Source of the DNA: Pelistega sp.
GTDB taxonomy: Bacteria; Pseudomonadota; Gammaproteobacteria; Burkholderiales; Burkholderiaceae_B
Reading direction: 5' to 3'
Assembly: GCA_030538255.1 (NCBI GenBank)
Contig: JAUNUI010000009.1
Location: 40,524 to 101,598, forward strand
DNA: 61,075 nucleotides
The position numbers and the translations under genes were made by a program. Of this stretch, positions 19,254 through 31,846 are shown in pieces. The notes under the pieces were generated by a model that saw only the letters and a list, made by a program, of their open reading frames with translations, made no database searches and had not been told where the DNA came from. Each line of letters starts with the position of its first letter. Position 1 is the first letter of the stretch.

Positions 19254-22079
19254 TTAACCCGAGTTACGTAAGCCTGAAGCAATACCATTAATCGTCAAGT
19301 GAATACTGCGCTCATTGCGTAGCGAATCATAACGACTTTGTGTGTGCTTGGCTGCTGCACTCGCGCCCTTACGTACCCGGTCAATCACTTCAACTTGTAA
19401 GTAATTTAAGGGGTCAATATAGGCAAAGCGAGCTTGCAGGGCTTTCTCTAAGATAGGATTACAAGCGAGCAGTTCTGTACCCAGAATAAGTTTAAGAATC
19501 CGTACGGTACGCTCATGCTCTTCTAAAATTAAGCCGAAGATCTTAATTCTTAAGGCCTCATCTTTTACTAGCGTACTGTATTGCTTCGCAATTTCCATAT
19601 CGGATTTCGCTAACACCATCTCCATATTTGATAAGAGGGTGGTAAAGAAAGGCCATTCATGGCGCATCTCTTGTAAGAAGGCGATACGTTGTTCAGCACT
19701 TAAATTGTCACCCTCAAGACCTTGCTCAATATAGGTCTCTAAGGCAGTGCCTACACCATACCAACCAGGCAATAAGATGCGGCATTGCGCCCATGAGAAG
19801 GTCCAAGGAATGGCGCGTAAATCTTCAATTCTTTGCCCCTTCTTGCGTGAAGCAGGGCGTGAGCCAATATTCAGGCCAGCAATCTCATTAATTGGGGTGG
19901 CGGCAAAGAAGTACTCCGCAAAACCAGGGGTCTCGTAAACCAGATGACGATATGCTTGCTGTGAAATATTCGAAATATGCTGCATCGCTGAGCTGTACTT
20001 CTGCATATAGTCATCACCCTGCTTATATTGCTGGCTGAGTGAAGCTTGCATCGTAGCACTGACTAAGCGCTCTAGATTCCATAAACCAATGACAGGGGAT
20101 TTGTACTTGGTTTGAATCACTTCACCTTGTTCGGTTAAGCGAATCTGACCCGCAACTGTACCTGGTGGCTGAGCCAGAATCGCTTCAAAACTAGAGCCAC
20201 CACCACGACCAACTGAGCCACCACGGCCGTGGAACATACGCAGGCGCACTTGATGCTTTTTAAAGACTTCAAGTAAGTCTAATTCTGTCTTGTATAAGGA
20301 CCAATTCGAGGTGAGGTAGCCACCATCCTTATTACTATCGGAATAGCCCAACATGACCTCTTGTAAGCCATCTTGTGCATGAATAATGCGTTGCTTAACA
20401 ATATCAATGTTAAACCACTTATCCATGATCTGCGCGCCCGCTTCTAAGTCGGGGATGGTTTCGAATAGAGGCACAACAATTAAACCATCACCAGGCTGAA
20501 TCGGTAATAGTTCACCTTGCTCATTGGTTTCTAAGGAAATCAACCCTGTCTCTTGCTGGAGCACTAGGATTTCGAGTAAGTCACTTAAGGTCTCTGTGTG
20601 TGAAACAATCGTCTGTACAATCGCCTGTTGACCATAGCGCTTACGAATCTTAGCAGCGGTTTGCAGAATGCTCAATTCCTTGGCGGTCTGCTCACTATAG
20701 TGTTGCCAAGGAGAGACTAAGGGGCGTGAGTTCTTCAATTCTGATAAGAGTAGCTCAACCTTGTCCTCTTCACTTAATTGTGCATAGTTAAATATTTCAC
20801 CCTTAAAGTGAGTCATGCTGCGGGTATAAAGCTCAGCCAATACGGCCTCATGCACATCCGAGCTTTGGCGTAAATCGACTGTAGCTAAGTGAAAACCGAA
20901 AATCTCGACGGCTTGAATTAATTGATTTAAGCGTAAATCAGCAATTGAGCTGGCATCGTTCTGGCGTAAAGACTCGGCGACGATACGTAAATCAGCTAGG
21001 AAATCAGCAGGACTGGCATAGGAAGTGGCTGGTTTGACATTGCTAATCTGTAATAAGCCATCGCTTAACTCACGTGCAGTCGCCGCTAAGCGGGCGTAGA
21101 TATTAATTAATACACGTCGATACGGTTCATCAGCACGATGCGGGGAGGTGTCGATACTGGCATCCGATAGCTCTTGTAGTGGACGTGATACTTCCGTGAG
21201 GAAGGTGCTCACAGACAGCGCTGTACCTAATTCATGAACCTCATGCAAATAAAAGCGTAGCACGGTCATGGACTGCTGCTGGAACGCTACTTTCAAGGTA
21301 TTGGCATTGACATTCGGGTTACCATCGCGGTCACCACCAATCCAAGAGCCCATGCGTAAGAAAGCGGGCAAAGTGCGGTCCACTTCTTCTTTGCCTAAGG
21401 AACGACGCAGGCGCTTATACAGAGTAGGGATAGCTTTTAAAAAAGTTGTTTGGAAATAATTGTTCGCATTATCGATTTCATTCTCGACCGTTAATTTGGT
21501 AAAGCGCAGCATACGAGTTAGCCAGAGTAACTTGATATGGGCTTCAAGGCGCTCTAGGCTATCTTCCTTATTATCTTCATCATGACTGCTTAGAAAGCTG
21601 ACTAGATCATCAGCAATCATCTGGTGCGCGTCTAAAGTACTCTTGCGTTGCACTTCAGTCGGGTGAGCTGTCAGCACAGGCACTATTTGCATTTGGGTTA
21701 AGGCTTCTTGAATGGCTTCACTGGATAAGCCTTCCTTGTGTAGCAATTCCACCGTGGCTTTCAGACTGCCTTCTGGATTATCGGTATCCTTATGGCGTTG
21801 TTGATCTAAGTCTTCGGCAATATTCGAGAGGTGCATAAAATAACTGAAGGCACGCGACATGGTGTTGGCCATATCATCGTCCATGGCTGCAATGGTATCG
21901 GCCAAAATATGGTTCTGTCCAACTAAGCCTTCACGACGAATCTTCACGGCCGAGCGTCGCAGGGATTCAATTGAGTCAAAGGCCTTCTGGCCTTCAGTGT
22001 CAAGGATGGCTTTACCTAATAGGCGCCCTAATAGACGAATGTCTTCATTCATTGCATTGGTTTCAACGGCTTGATTCAC
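19254..22079 (-). CDS. ppc: Phosphoenolpyruvate carboxylase
   Basis: Carboxylates PEP to oxaloacetate to refill the TCA cycle. 941 aa. Active-site regions seen are VLTAHPTEVQRKS near residue 137 (catalytic His), MLGYSDSNKDGGYLTSNW, FHGRGGSVGRGGG, and a C-terminus that ends LTINGIASGLRNSG, the normal PEPC end. The start is GTG with GGAGG 4 nt upstream (22083-22087). A downstream in-frame ATG eight codons in is an alternative. It is monocistronic with its own terminator. Confidence 0.95.
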   Translation of the reverse strand: MNQAVETNAMNEDIRLLGRLLGKAILDTEGQKAFDSIESLRRSAVKIRREGLVGQNHILADTIAAMDDDMANTMSRAFSYFMHLSNIAEDLDQQRHKDTDNPEGSLKATVELLHKEGLSSEAIQEALTQMQIVPVLTAHPTEVQRKSTLDAHQMIADDLVSFLSSHDEDNKEDSLERLEAHIKLLWLTRMLRFTKLTVENEIDNANNYFQTTFLKAIPTLYKRLRRSLGKEEVDRTLPAFLRMGSWIGGDRDGNPNVNANTLKVAFQQQSMTVLRFYLHEVHELGTALSVSTFLTEVSRPLQELSDASIDTSPHRADEPYRRVLINIYARLAATARELSDGLLQISNVKPATSYASPADFLADLRIVAESLRQNDASSIADLRLNQLIQAVEIFGFHLATVDLRQSSDVHEAVLAELYTRSMTHFKGEIFNYAQLSEEDKVELLLSELKNSRPLVSPWQHYSEQTAKELSILQTAAKIRKRYGQQAIVQTIVSHTETLSDLLEILVLQQETGLISLETNEQGELLPIQPGDGLIVVPLFETIPDLEAGAQIMDKWFNIDIVKQRIIHAQDGLQEVMLGYSDSNKDGGYLTSNWSLYKTELDLLEVFKKHQVRLRMFHGRGGSVGRGGGSSFEAILAQPPGTVAGQIRLTEQGEVIQTKYKSPVIGLWNLERLVSATMQASLSQQYKQGDDYMQKYSSAMQHISNISQQAYRHLVYETPGFAEYFFAATPINEIAGLNIGSRPASRKKGQRIEDLRAIPWTFSWAQCRILLPGWYGVGTALETYIEQGLEGDNLSAEQRIAFLQEMRHEWPFFTTLLSNMEMVLAKSDMEIAKQYSTLVKDEALRIKIFGLILEEHERTVRILKLILGTELLACNPILEKALQARFAYIDPLNYLQVEVIDRVRKGASAAAKHTQSRYDSLRNERSIHLTINGIASGLRNSG

Positions 22080-22185
22080 AAGGCCTCCAGCATTTATTAA
22101 TCAATAATACGTCGTTAAGTATAGTAAATTTTTATGACTTGTAAGCATAGCATTTACTTTTTAATTTATTAAGTCTGTCTTGTTG

Positions 22186-22353
22186 CGTGATTTATAGCGC
22201 ACAACATATAGCCGCTTATGTCCGACAGTGTTGCTGAGGAAAAAGCCTGAGTCATGCTTTATTACTAGCAGGCGAAATACAGCCGCTTATGTCCGACAGT
22301 GTTGCTGAAGAAAAAGCCAGCGTCGTGCTTTATAATAAGGCGCAAAATAAAAC
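22186..22353. repeat. 71-bp tandem repeat between ppc and the ABC importer
   Basis: Two copies of a block starting GCCGCTTATGTCCGACAGTG occur at 22211 and 22282 (period 71), nearly identical for about 42 bases; the flanks show a further decayed part-copy on either side. The 329-base gap from 22080 to 22408 otherwise contains no gene. The block lies just downstream of the importer ATPase gene. Confidence 0.75.
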
Positions 22354-22408
22354 CGCCAGAACCAGATTCAAAATCAGTGCTGACGGCTATTGCTAGATTG
22401 GCTACAAC

Positions 22409-23209
22409 TTAACGGCTTGCCGTTGTTTGTTGAGCAATCTGGGCTTCGACACGAATCTCTTCGGTGAGTCGAGCTTTAATTTCCATAAACTCGGGCGTAG
22501 TTTTCACTGTGTAGTGACGCGGGTGCGGGAGATTCACCTCAAGCTCTGTCTTGATGCGACCAGGACGGGCACTAAATACCGCAATTCGATTACCTAAGAA
22601 AATTGATTCATCAATATCGTGAGTAACGAAGAGAACCGTCTTCTTGGCTGATTCCCAAATTCCTAATAAGAGCTCTTGCATTAAGATACGCGTCTGATTA
22701 TCTAAGGCACCGAACGGCTCGTCTAATAATAAGATCTTCGGGTCATTCGCGAGCGCGCGGGCAATCGCTACGCGTTGCTGCATACCACCCGATAACTGCT
22801 TGGGATAATGCTGTTCAAAACCACGTAGCCCTACGCGATCAACAAAGTAAGCACAACGCTCGGCTTGCTCTGCCGCAGACATCCCTTGCTCACGCAGACC
22901 AAAGCAAATATTCTGCGCAACATTCAGCCAAGGGAATAGGGTATAGCTTTGAAAGACCATGCCACGGTCTGGTCCAGGGCCTGTAATTGTCTTGCCCTCA
23001 AGCGAAACATGGCCAGTTGTTGGCGTATCTAAGCCCGCAATAATACGCAATAAGGTGGACTTACCGCAGCCTGAGGGACCCAGAATGGTGACGAAATCAT
23101 TCTGCGCAATGTCCAAGTTAATCGGTGTCAGCGCATGCGTCACTTGGCCTTTTTTACCCGGGAAGTCGCGGCTGACATTAGCAATATGCAGATAAGAATC
23201 AGCTTTCAT
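22409..23209 (-). CDS. ABC importer ATPase (nitrate/sulfonate/taurine type)
   Basis: ATPase of an SsuB/TauB/NrtC-type importer. Walker A GPSGCGKST, Q-loop VFQSYTLFPWL, signature [15 protein letters not shown] and Walker B ILLLDEPFGALDNQTR are intact. The start at ATG 23207-23209 overlaps the permease stop in TAATG, with GGAG upstream; an ATG 15 nt earlier is less likely. The substrate is not defined by the ATPase. Confidence 0.85.
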   Translation of the reverse strand: MKADSYLHIANVSRDFPGKKGQVTHALTPINLDIAQNDFVTILGPSGCGKSTLLRIIAGLDTPTTGHVSLEGKTITGPGPDRGMVFQSYTLFPWLNVAQNICFGLREQGMSAAEQAERCAYFVDRVGLRGFEQHYPKQLSGGMQQRVAIARALANDPKILLLDEPFGALDNQTRILMQELLLGIWESAKKTVLFVTHDIDESIFLGNRIAVFSARPGRIKTELEVNLPHPRHYTVKTTPEFMEIKARLTEEIRVEAQIAQQTTASR

Positions 23210-24000
23210 TAGAGCAGGCTCCACGCAAATAGACGGCGGTTGATTAGCTTAAAGACATAGTCAGAGATTAAACCAATCACACCAATCGTAATAATGCCAA
23301 AGATAATCTGTCCGGTATTCAGGAGCGATTGACTATTGGTAATCATATGGCCAATCCCTGATGAAGCGCCAATCAGCTCGGCCACGATGACATAAGTCCA
23401 GGCCCAACCTAGCACCAAGCGTAAGATTTCAGCAATTTCAGGGGCGGCTAAGGGAATCAATACGCGGCGCACAACACCACGGTTATTGGCACCTAGCGTA
23501 TAGGCCGCTTCAACCAAGTCGTGACGAGAGCCACCGACAATCACAGCCACCATGAGAATAATTTGGAATACCGAACCGATGAAGATGACTAAGATCTTCT
23601 GAGTTTCACCCACACCAGCCCATAGAATGAGTAAGGGGATAAAAGCCGATGCCGGTAAGTAACGGCAGAAAGAAACAAAAGGCTCCAAGAACGCCTCATA
23701 GCTCTTATAAGCGCCCATCGCAATCCCAATTGGCACCGCAATAATACAGGCCAGAATGAAGCCGACCATCACGCGCATCACGGTAATGCCAATATCGTAG
23801 AGGAAGTTATACTCGGTGAAAAGTAGATATCCCTCATGCAGCATGGTGATTGGGCTAGCTAAGAAGGTCGGTGAAACAAAGCCACCTAAGGTGAACACCG
23901 CCCAAGCCGCCACAAAAAGGGCAAAGAACAATAGCCCGTAAGCCCATTTAAGCCCATTATTGATGGGCTTTAAGGGTCTTGTTTCTATCAGTTTACTCAT
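23209..24000 (-). CDS. ABC importer permease (SsuC/TauC type)
   Basis: BPD-type membrane permease, 263 aa with about six helices. The conserved EAA-type loop is DLVEAAYTLGANNRGVVRRV. The segment SFCRYLPASAFIPLLILWAG is typical of nitrate/sulfonate/taurine permeases. It lies 11 nt downstream of the binding-protein gene, in one operon. Confidence 0.85.
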   Translation of the reverse strand: MSKLIETRPLKPINNGLKWAYGLLFFALFVAAWAVFTLGGFVSPTFLASPITMLHEGYLLFTEYNFLYDIGITVMRVMVGFILACIIAVPIGIAMGAYKSYEAFLEPFVSFCRYLPASAFIPLLILWAGVGETQKILVIFIGSVFQIILMVAVIVGGSRHDLVEAAYTLGANNRGVVRRVLIPLAAPEIAEILRLVLGWAWTYVIVAELIGASSGIGHMITNSQSLLNTGQIIFGIITIGVIGLISDYVFKLINRRLFAWSLL

Positions 24001-24011
24001 TGACTCTATAT

Positions 24012-24971
24012 TTAGTTTACATAAGAAGCATCGTACATGGCCTCAAGGTTATCAGGCTTAGTACGAATCACTTTCGTGTCGAATAAAATCTCAACGGTTT
24101 CTTGCATGAATGGCAAGATATCGTTGGCAAAGTAGGCTTTGCTATCTTCTTTGGTTTTCCAAGTAAGGAATGAAGCCGATTGCTTAAATTGCTCCGCGCT
24201 TTGTTTGACCTTAGCACCCATGATTGTGAAGGCTTCAGTTTCATCAGACTTGATGAAATTTAAAGCATCTTGATAACCATTCACCAGAGCTGTTCCTACT
24301 TTAGGATTCGCTTTAAGGAACTCAGGCTCACAACCTAAGAAGTCAATAATCGCAGGGTAATCAACCGTAGTGGCTAAGATTTTACCTGCTTGTGGATTGT
24401 CACGGATGGTGCTTAAGTAAGGCTCATAGGTTGAGGCCGCAACGCCTTGACCCGCCACAAATGCTTGCGCAGCTGCTTGTGGTGATAAGGTATTGGTCTT
24501 AATTTCGCTCATCTTAATGCCATTCTTATGCATGATATAGGAGAGCAAGAAGTACGGTGAGGCACCAGGTGTCTCAACCGCAATAGTTTGACCCTTAAGG
24601 TCGGCAATCGAGTTAATGTCATTGCGCACAGCAATACCATCAGCACCATGAGACATATCTAACAAGAAAATCATGCTAATAGGTACTTTATTGGTATTCC
24701 AAGCCACGAAGGTATCGATAGTCGTGGCCGCACATTGCAATGAGCCAGCGGCATAAGCAAGTAGGCGGTCCTTCACAGGGATGAACTTAATCTCTACATC
24801 GAGACCATGATTCTTAAAAAATCCTTTGTCAACGGCAAGGTTTAAGGGGGCAAATCCCGTCCAGCCAGAAGAGCCGATAACGACCTTAGTGAGGGATTCT
24901 GCTTGCGCAGGAGCTTGAGCAAGTAGCAGACCTAAACTAGCGGCTAATAATGATTTTTTAACGATTGACAT
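24012..24971 (-). CDS. ABC importer substrate-binding protein (NrtA/SsuA/TauA family)
   Basis: Secreted binding protein, 319 aa, signal peptide 1-24 ending AQA. The domain starts KVVIGSSGWTGFAPLNLAVD and contains AAGSLQCAATTIDTFVAW, a form seen in nitrate/sulfonate-like and urea-carboxylase-associated binding proteins. I cannot decide between an organosulfur, an amide or another ligand: no sulfonatase, urea carboxylase or regulator is adjacent. First gene of a three-gene operon (binding protein, permease, ATPase). Confidence 0.82.
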   Translation of the reverse strand: MSIVKKSLLAASLGLLLAQAPAQAESLTKVVIGSSGWTGFAPLNLAVDKGFFKNHGLDVEIKFIPVKDRLLAYAAGSLQCAATTIDTFVAWNTNKVPISMIFLLDMSHGADGIAVRNDINSIADLKGQTIAVETPGASPYFLLSYIMHKNGIKMSEIKTNTLSPQAAAQAFVAGQGVAASTYEPYLSTIRDNPQAGKILATTVDYPAIIDFLGCEPEFLKANPKVGTALVNGYQDALNFIKSDETEAFTIMGAKVKQSAEQFKQSASFLTWKTKEDSKAYFANDILPFMQETVEILFDTKVIRTKPDNLEAMYDASYVN

Positions 24972-25140
24972 ACTAATTTCCTTAGACCGATAAGGGGGGT
25001 TAAAGGGGGAGTTTTAAAGACGCAATCGCCATTTTAGAATACCTTAGGGCTCGGTTTCAGAATATTACAAAATAAATGAAAAAAACCTGCTTTTAGGACG
25101 CCAAGATTGTGTATGTGGCGAGATGATGCTTCTCTAGTAA

Positions 25141-25200
25141 ATTAGAAAATTATCTAATATCTTATTGACATTAACAAGAATAAAGCATATTATCTAATAA
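25141..25200 (+). promoter_or_regulatory. Promoter and repeated operator of the RelE/Xre pair
   Basis: -35 TTGACA (25165-25170), 17-bp spacer, -10 TATTAT (25188-25193). ATTATCTAATA occurs twice (25150-25160 and 25189-25199), before the -35 and over the -10. The first copy also forms an inverted repeat ATTAGA-N6-TCTAAT (25141-25158). This fits an operator bound by the downstream Xre antitoxin. Confidence 0.65.
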
Positions 25201-25225
25201 AATTTCTTATGAATAGTGGATATAT

Positions 25226-25486
25226 ATGAATGAAATAGTATGGACTAGGAGAGCACTTAAGCAGTTAATGTCAATAGACCAAAGATATATTCATCGCATT
25301 AAGAATAAGGTTAGCAAGTTATCCGACTTTCCGGATGTTGATTTAGATATTAAGAAAATATCTGGCGAGTCAAATCAATTTCGTTTAAGGGTGGGAATTT
25401 ATAGGATTCTCTTTGATGTTATCGATGGAAAACCTGTAATAATCAATATACAAGCCGTGATGCGCAGAACCTCAACCACCTATTAG
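25226..25486 (+). CDS. RelE/ParE-family toxin
   Basis: 86-aa toxin of the RelE/ParE superfamily. It begins IVWTRRALKQL and carries the typical core FRLRVGIYRILFDV, where the Arg residues are those expected for RelE-like ribonucleases. An antitoxin gene follows after 24 nt, giving a toxin-first (HigBA-like) order. The local sequence is AT-rich compared with neighbours. RelE versus ParE activity cannot be told apart from sequence. Confidence 0.82.
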   Translation: MNEIVWTRRALKQLMSIDQRYIHRIKNKVSKLSDFPDVDLDIKKISGESNQFRLRVGIYRILFDVIDGKPVIINIQAVMRRTSTTY

Positions 25487-25510
25487 ACGACTCACATCAC
25501 TAGGAAGACC

Positions 25511-25882
25511 ATGAACAAAATTCAATTCATTAATGATTCCGCAGGACAAGCTGAATATGTCGTTATGCCTGTTGCCGAATACAAGCGCTTAGTGGCCCTT
25601 GAAGATGAGCTGGAATTTCAAGACATTGCTTATCATGCTGATGAGCATGATGATGTGACTATCCCGCATGAAGTCGTTAATTTAATGCTCGATCAAGATG
25701 TCAGCCTACTTGCCGCGTGGCGCATCTTTCGCGGCATGTCTCAGCAAGAAGTTGCTCAAATCACAGGCTTAACACAATCTTCAATTTCTCAAGCGGAGAA
25801 AAAGGCATCCAAGCCCCAGTCCAAGACCTGCGAACGCTTAGCCGCTGTGTATCAGTGCGAGCCTAGTCAATTAATACTCTAG
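25511..25882 (+). CDS. Xre-family HTH antitoxin
   Basis: 123-aa protein with an N-terminal part resembling Phd-like antitoxins (VVMPVAEYKRLVALEDE) and a C-terminal helix-turn-helix (MSQQEVAQITGLTQSSISQA, residues about 77-96). It probably neutralises the preceding toxin and represses the operon through the ATTATCTAATA repeats. AGGA precedes the ATG. The 200 bases after it hold no gene; an 11-bp inverted repeat (26041-26051 with 26076-26086) lies before the thiC stop. Confidence 0.85.
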   Translation: MNKIQFINDSAGQAEYVVMPVAEYKRLVALEDELEFQDIAYHADEHDDVTIPHEVVNLMLDQDVSLLAAWRIFRGMSQQEVAQITGLTQSSISQAEKKASKPQSKTCERLAAVYQCEPSQLIL

Positions 25883-26100
25883 AGGGATATGCCATAACGT
25901 TGTTTGCTAAGGCATTATTCCTCTTTTATCAGAGCTTGCCGTAAAACTGGTCCATTAGGGCAGAGAGTTAGGCAGAGAGGCCGCTTTGGCCTAGGGAGGC
26001 CGTTAAGAGTCGTAATTGATAAGCCATTAAAAGGCTCAGTGCTTAAGTGGCATTATAAATTGCCCTTATAAATTGGCCACTTAAGCAGTCCTCTAAACGA

Positions 26101-28150
<2,050 letters not shown>

Positions 28151-28300
28151 TGAAGTCGTAGTGTATGAAATTTGCTATGCGAATGCAATAGGTGCTAGTG
28201 CCTAGTTACGCGTAAGTAGAGCGTAAGGTTTATCGAATGGAGGACGAATTGTCAAGGTAAGCGTATAGAAGGCTATCCTTTAAGTTTGTACGTTAAGGAA

Positions 28301-28342
28301 GTAGAAGCGCACTTTAAGATAGTGGAAGCGCACTTTAAAGTA
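28301..28342. repeat. 21-bp tandem duplication after proB
   Basis: Two copies of GT(A/G)GAAGCGCACTTTAA plus four variable bases, period 21. It lies just beyond the proB stop, in the gap before the thiC leader. Confidence 0.65.
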
Positions 28343-28356
28343 GTTAAAGCATGGTA

Positions 28357-29508
28357 TTAGTTACGCTCGAACTTTTTCAAGATCACCATATTGTTGCGGT
28401 GAATCAGTTCTTCATTTAAAAAGCTGCTGCCGAGTACTTCAGCGACCTGTGCGGTACTTTGGCGTAGGATGCGGCGTACGTCTGATGAAGCATAATTCAC
28501 TAGACCACGCGCGTATTCCACACCTTGCTCATCGATACAGGCGACCACATCGCCACGCTTGAAGGTGCCTTGTGCGTCAATAACACCCACTGGCAGAAGG
28601 CTCTTTCCTTGCTGTGTGAGTGCGTACAAAGCACCTGCATCAAGTACGACTTTGCCACGTACCCGCAGATGGTCAGCTAACCATTGTTTTCGTGCTGAGC
28701 GTAGCGGGACACTGGCGCGTAACTCCGTGCCAATACGCTCACCGCTAGCCAGACGTACCAAGACATTGTCTTCATGGCCAGAGACAATCACCGTATGTGC
28801 TCCACTACTGGCAGCGCGCTTAGCCGCAAAGACCTTCGTCGCCATGCCACCCGTGCCGACCATGGAGCCACTACCACCCGCCATCTCTTCTAGAGCAGGA
28901 TCACCCGCTGTCGCTTGCTCAACCAGTTTCGCGTCGGGATTCTTACGTGGGTCACTATCATAGAGACCAGATTGATCGGTGAGGATGACTAAGGTATCCG
29001 CTTCCATCAAATTGGCGACGAGTGCACCTAGGGTGTCATTATCACCCAGACGAATTTCATCGGTAACCACGGTATCGTTCTCATTCACAATCGGCACAAC
29101 ACCGAGATCTAATAAGGTGAATAGAGTAGAGCGAGCATTCAGATAACGGTGGCGATCAGCCAAGTCTTCATGCGTAAGCAGAATCTGTGAGGCCAGAATA
29201 TTATGAGTGGAGAAGGCCTTCTCGTAGGCTTGAATCACCCCCATCTGTCCCACGGAGGCCGCCGCTTGTTGCTTATTCACTTCTTTGGGGCGGGTTTTCC
29301 AGCCTAGGCGCGCCATGCCTTCAGCAATTGCACCGCTGGAGACTAAAATAACTTGTTTACCTTGAGCACGTAAGGCGGCAATTTGGTTGGCCCAATGTGT
29401 GACTGCCTCAAAATCTACCCCCTTGCCATAGTTGGTCACCAGCGATGAGCCGACTTTAAGAACAAGACGATGCGATGACTTAACAACAGAAGAGGTAGAG
29501 GCTGTCAT
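28357..29508 (-). CDS. proB: Glutamate 5-kinase
   Basis: Phosphorylates glutamate, first step of proline synthesis. 383 aa with an N-terminal amino-acid kinase domain ([48 protein letters not shown]) and a C-terminal PUA domain (about 285-375), as in the E. coli enzyme. No proA neighbour here. It lies downstream of obgE with a gap of about 200 bases. Confidence 0.93.
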   Translation of the reverse strand: MTASTSSVVKSSHRLVLKVGSSLVTNYGKGVDFEAVTHWANQIAALRAQGKQVILVSSGAIAEGMARLGWKTRPKEVNKQQAAASVGQMGVIQAYEKAFSTHNILASQILLTHEDLADRHRYLNARSTLFTLLDLGVVPIVNENDTVVTDEIRLGDNDTLGALVANLMEADTLVILTDQSGLYDSDPRKNPDAKLVEQATAGDPALEEMAGGSGSMVGTGGMATKVFAAKRAASSGAHTVIVSGHEDNVLVRLASGERIGTELRASVPLRSARKQWLADHLRVRGKVVLDAGALYALTQQGKSLLPVGVIDAQGTFKRGDVVACIDEQGVEYARGLVNYASSDVRRILRQSTAQVAEVLGSSFLNEELIHRNNMVILKKFERN

Positions 29509-29705
29509 GTGCGTATAGAGAAAATAAATGGTTAATGGGTCTGGCTAGTAAGGCTTTCCTGCTCAAATAGACCCCGTGTAACCGCTGCGTAAATCCCTGT
29601 GTATTCCTAACTCATCGTTAATTGATAAGGGATACGCAGCAGGAGGCAGGAGTAGCAATCAGCAATAAGCCCGCTAAGATGATTTAGCTATAAAACCTTT
29701 CTATT

Positions 29706-30818
<1,113 letters not shown>

Positions 30819-30841
30819 TTACCACGCCTGTCGCGTGGAGT

Positions 30842-30874
30842 AAAAAAAACGCCGCTCACAAGTCATGAGCGGCG
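30842..30874 (-). terminator. Terminator after rpmA
   Basis: On the minus strand CGCCGCTCA pairs with TGAGCGGCG (30874-30866 with 30858-30850), then TTTTTTTT. It separates the ribosomal protein genes from obgE. Confidence 0.88.
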
Positions 30875-30897
30875 ATTTTATATGTTTCTAATTGCGC

Positions 30898-31158
30898 TTA
30901 TTCAGCAGCAATCACTGAAACTGTTTGCTTGTTAAGCGCACCACCAATAGAGAACTTAACACTGCCATCAACCAATGCGAATAGCGTATGGTCTTTACCC
31001 ATGCCGACGTTAGCGCCAGGATGGAAACGTGTACCACGCTGACGAACAATGATTGAACCAGCTGGGATTGTTTGGCCGCCGTAAACTTTAACGCCTAGAC
31101 GCTTAGCTTCTGAGTCACGACCGTTACGGGTTGAACCGCCACCTTTTTTCTGTGCCAT
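30898..31158 (-). CDS. rpmA: 50S ribosomal protein L27
   Basis: 86-aa basic ribosomal protein. The N-terminus [21 protein letters not shown] and [20 protein letters not shown] are diagnostic. It has the proteobacterial form with no cleaved N-terminal extension. 18 nt downstream of rplU. Confidence 0.97.
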   Translation of the reverse strand: MAQKKGGGSTRNGRDSEAKRLGVKVYGGQTIPAGSIIVRQRGTRFHPGANVGMGKDHTLFALVDGSVKFSIGGALNKQTVSVIAAE

Positions 31159-31176
31159 GATATAACTCCTGCAATA

Positions 31177-31488
31177 TTAAGCTGTGATAGCTTCGATAAC
31201 GATTTGAGTGTAATTTTGGCGATGGCCTTGGCTCTTGCGATAGTGCTTACGGCGACGCATTTTGAAAATTTTCACTTTATCGTGACGACCATGTGCAAGA
31301 ACCTTAGCTTTCACCACAGCACCAGCGACTAAAGGAGTGCCCACTTGAAGTGATTCACCTTCGCCTACTGATAATACTTGATCTAGCGAGATTTCTTGCC
31401 CGATGTCTGCTGGTATCTGTTCTACCTTAAGTTTTTGACCTTGGGCAACGCGATATTGCTTGCCGCCGGTTTTTATGACCGCGTACAT
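31177..31488 (-). CDS. rplU: 50S ribosomal protein L21
   Basis: 103-aa ribosomal protein starting [14 protein letters not shown] and carrying [20 protein letters not shown]. First gene of rplU-rpmA. A leader of about 185 nt lies upstream with a strong promoter at its far end. Confidence 0.97.
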   Translation of the reverse strand: MYAVIKTGGKQYRVAQGQKLKVEQIPADIGQEISLDQVLSVGEGESLQVGTPLVAGAVVKAKVLAHGRHDKVKIFKMRRRKHYRKSQGHRQNYTQIVIEAITA

Positions 31489-31648
31489 ATGGGTAACCTC
31501 TAAATTTAAAAGAAAGAGTACTCGAGTTTACTGTGATAAATTAAGGGCGCGATTTCATTTCGCACAACTTTCAATCACTGGTTTCAATTACAAGAGTACT
31601 AGTTTGCTTATTGCAATTTATCGCAATGAATATATTGCAACGTAATGA

Positions 31649-31673
31649 CTTACTAGGGAAATTCACTAGTAAG
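31649..31673 (-). other. Hairpin at the 5' end of the rplU leader
   Basis: CTTACTAG (31649-31656) and CTAGTAAG (31666-31673) form a perfect 8-bp stem at or next to the predicted transcription start. The leader also has repeated TTGCAAT/ATTGCGA elements around 31610-31640 that could pair. Confidence 0.5.
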
Positions 31674-31679
31674 CCTTGC

Positions 31680-31709
31680 ATTATAACCATTAATTTGGCA
31701 AAAAGTCAA
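31680..31709 (-). promoter_or_regulatory. Promoter of rplU-rpmA
   Basis: On the minus strand -35 TTGACT (31709-31704), 18-bp spacer, -10 TATAAT (31685-31680). Predicted transcription start is near 31673. Confidence 0.7.
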
Positions 31710-31846
31710 ACAAATCAATTCCTTGGCTTCAGAGGTGTGGTTTTTTGGAGGTATCAGTGACTAACAAGTGAAGGCGTATTTTTAGCAAATAGCGGGAATA
31801 GACCACTTACCTAAACCAGGAGCTATGGGAGATTATCTAGATATTA

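Noticed and set aside
24972-25140. Possible guanidine (ykkC) riboswitch before the ABC importer
   Set aside because: I looked because related binding proteins occur in urea carboxylase operons, but the conserved ykkC blocks are absent.
26041-26086. 11-bp inverted repeat after thiC as a terminator
   Set aside because: The loop is 24 nt and no T-tract follows on either strand.
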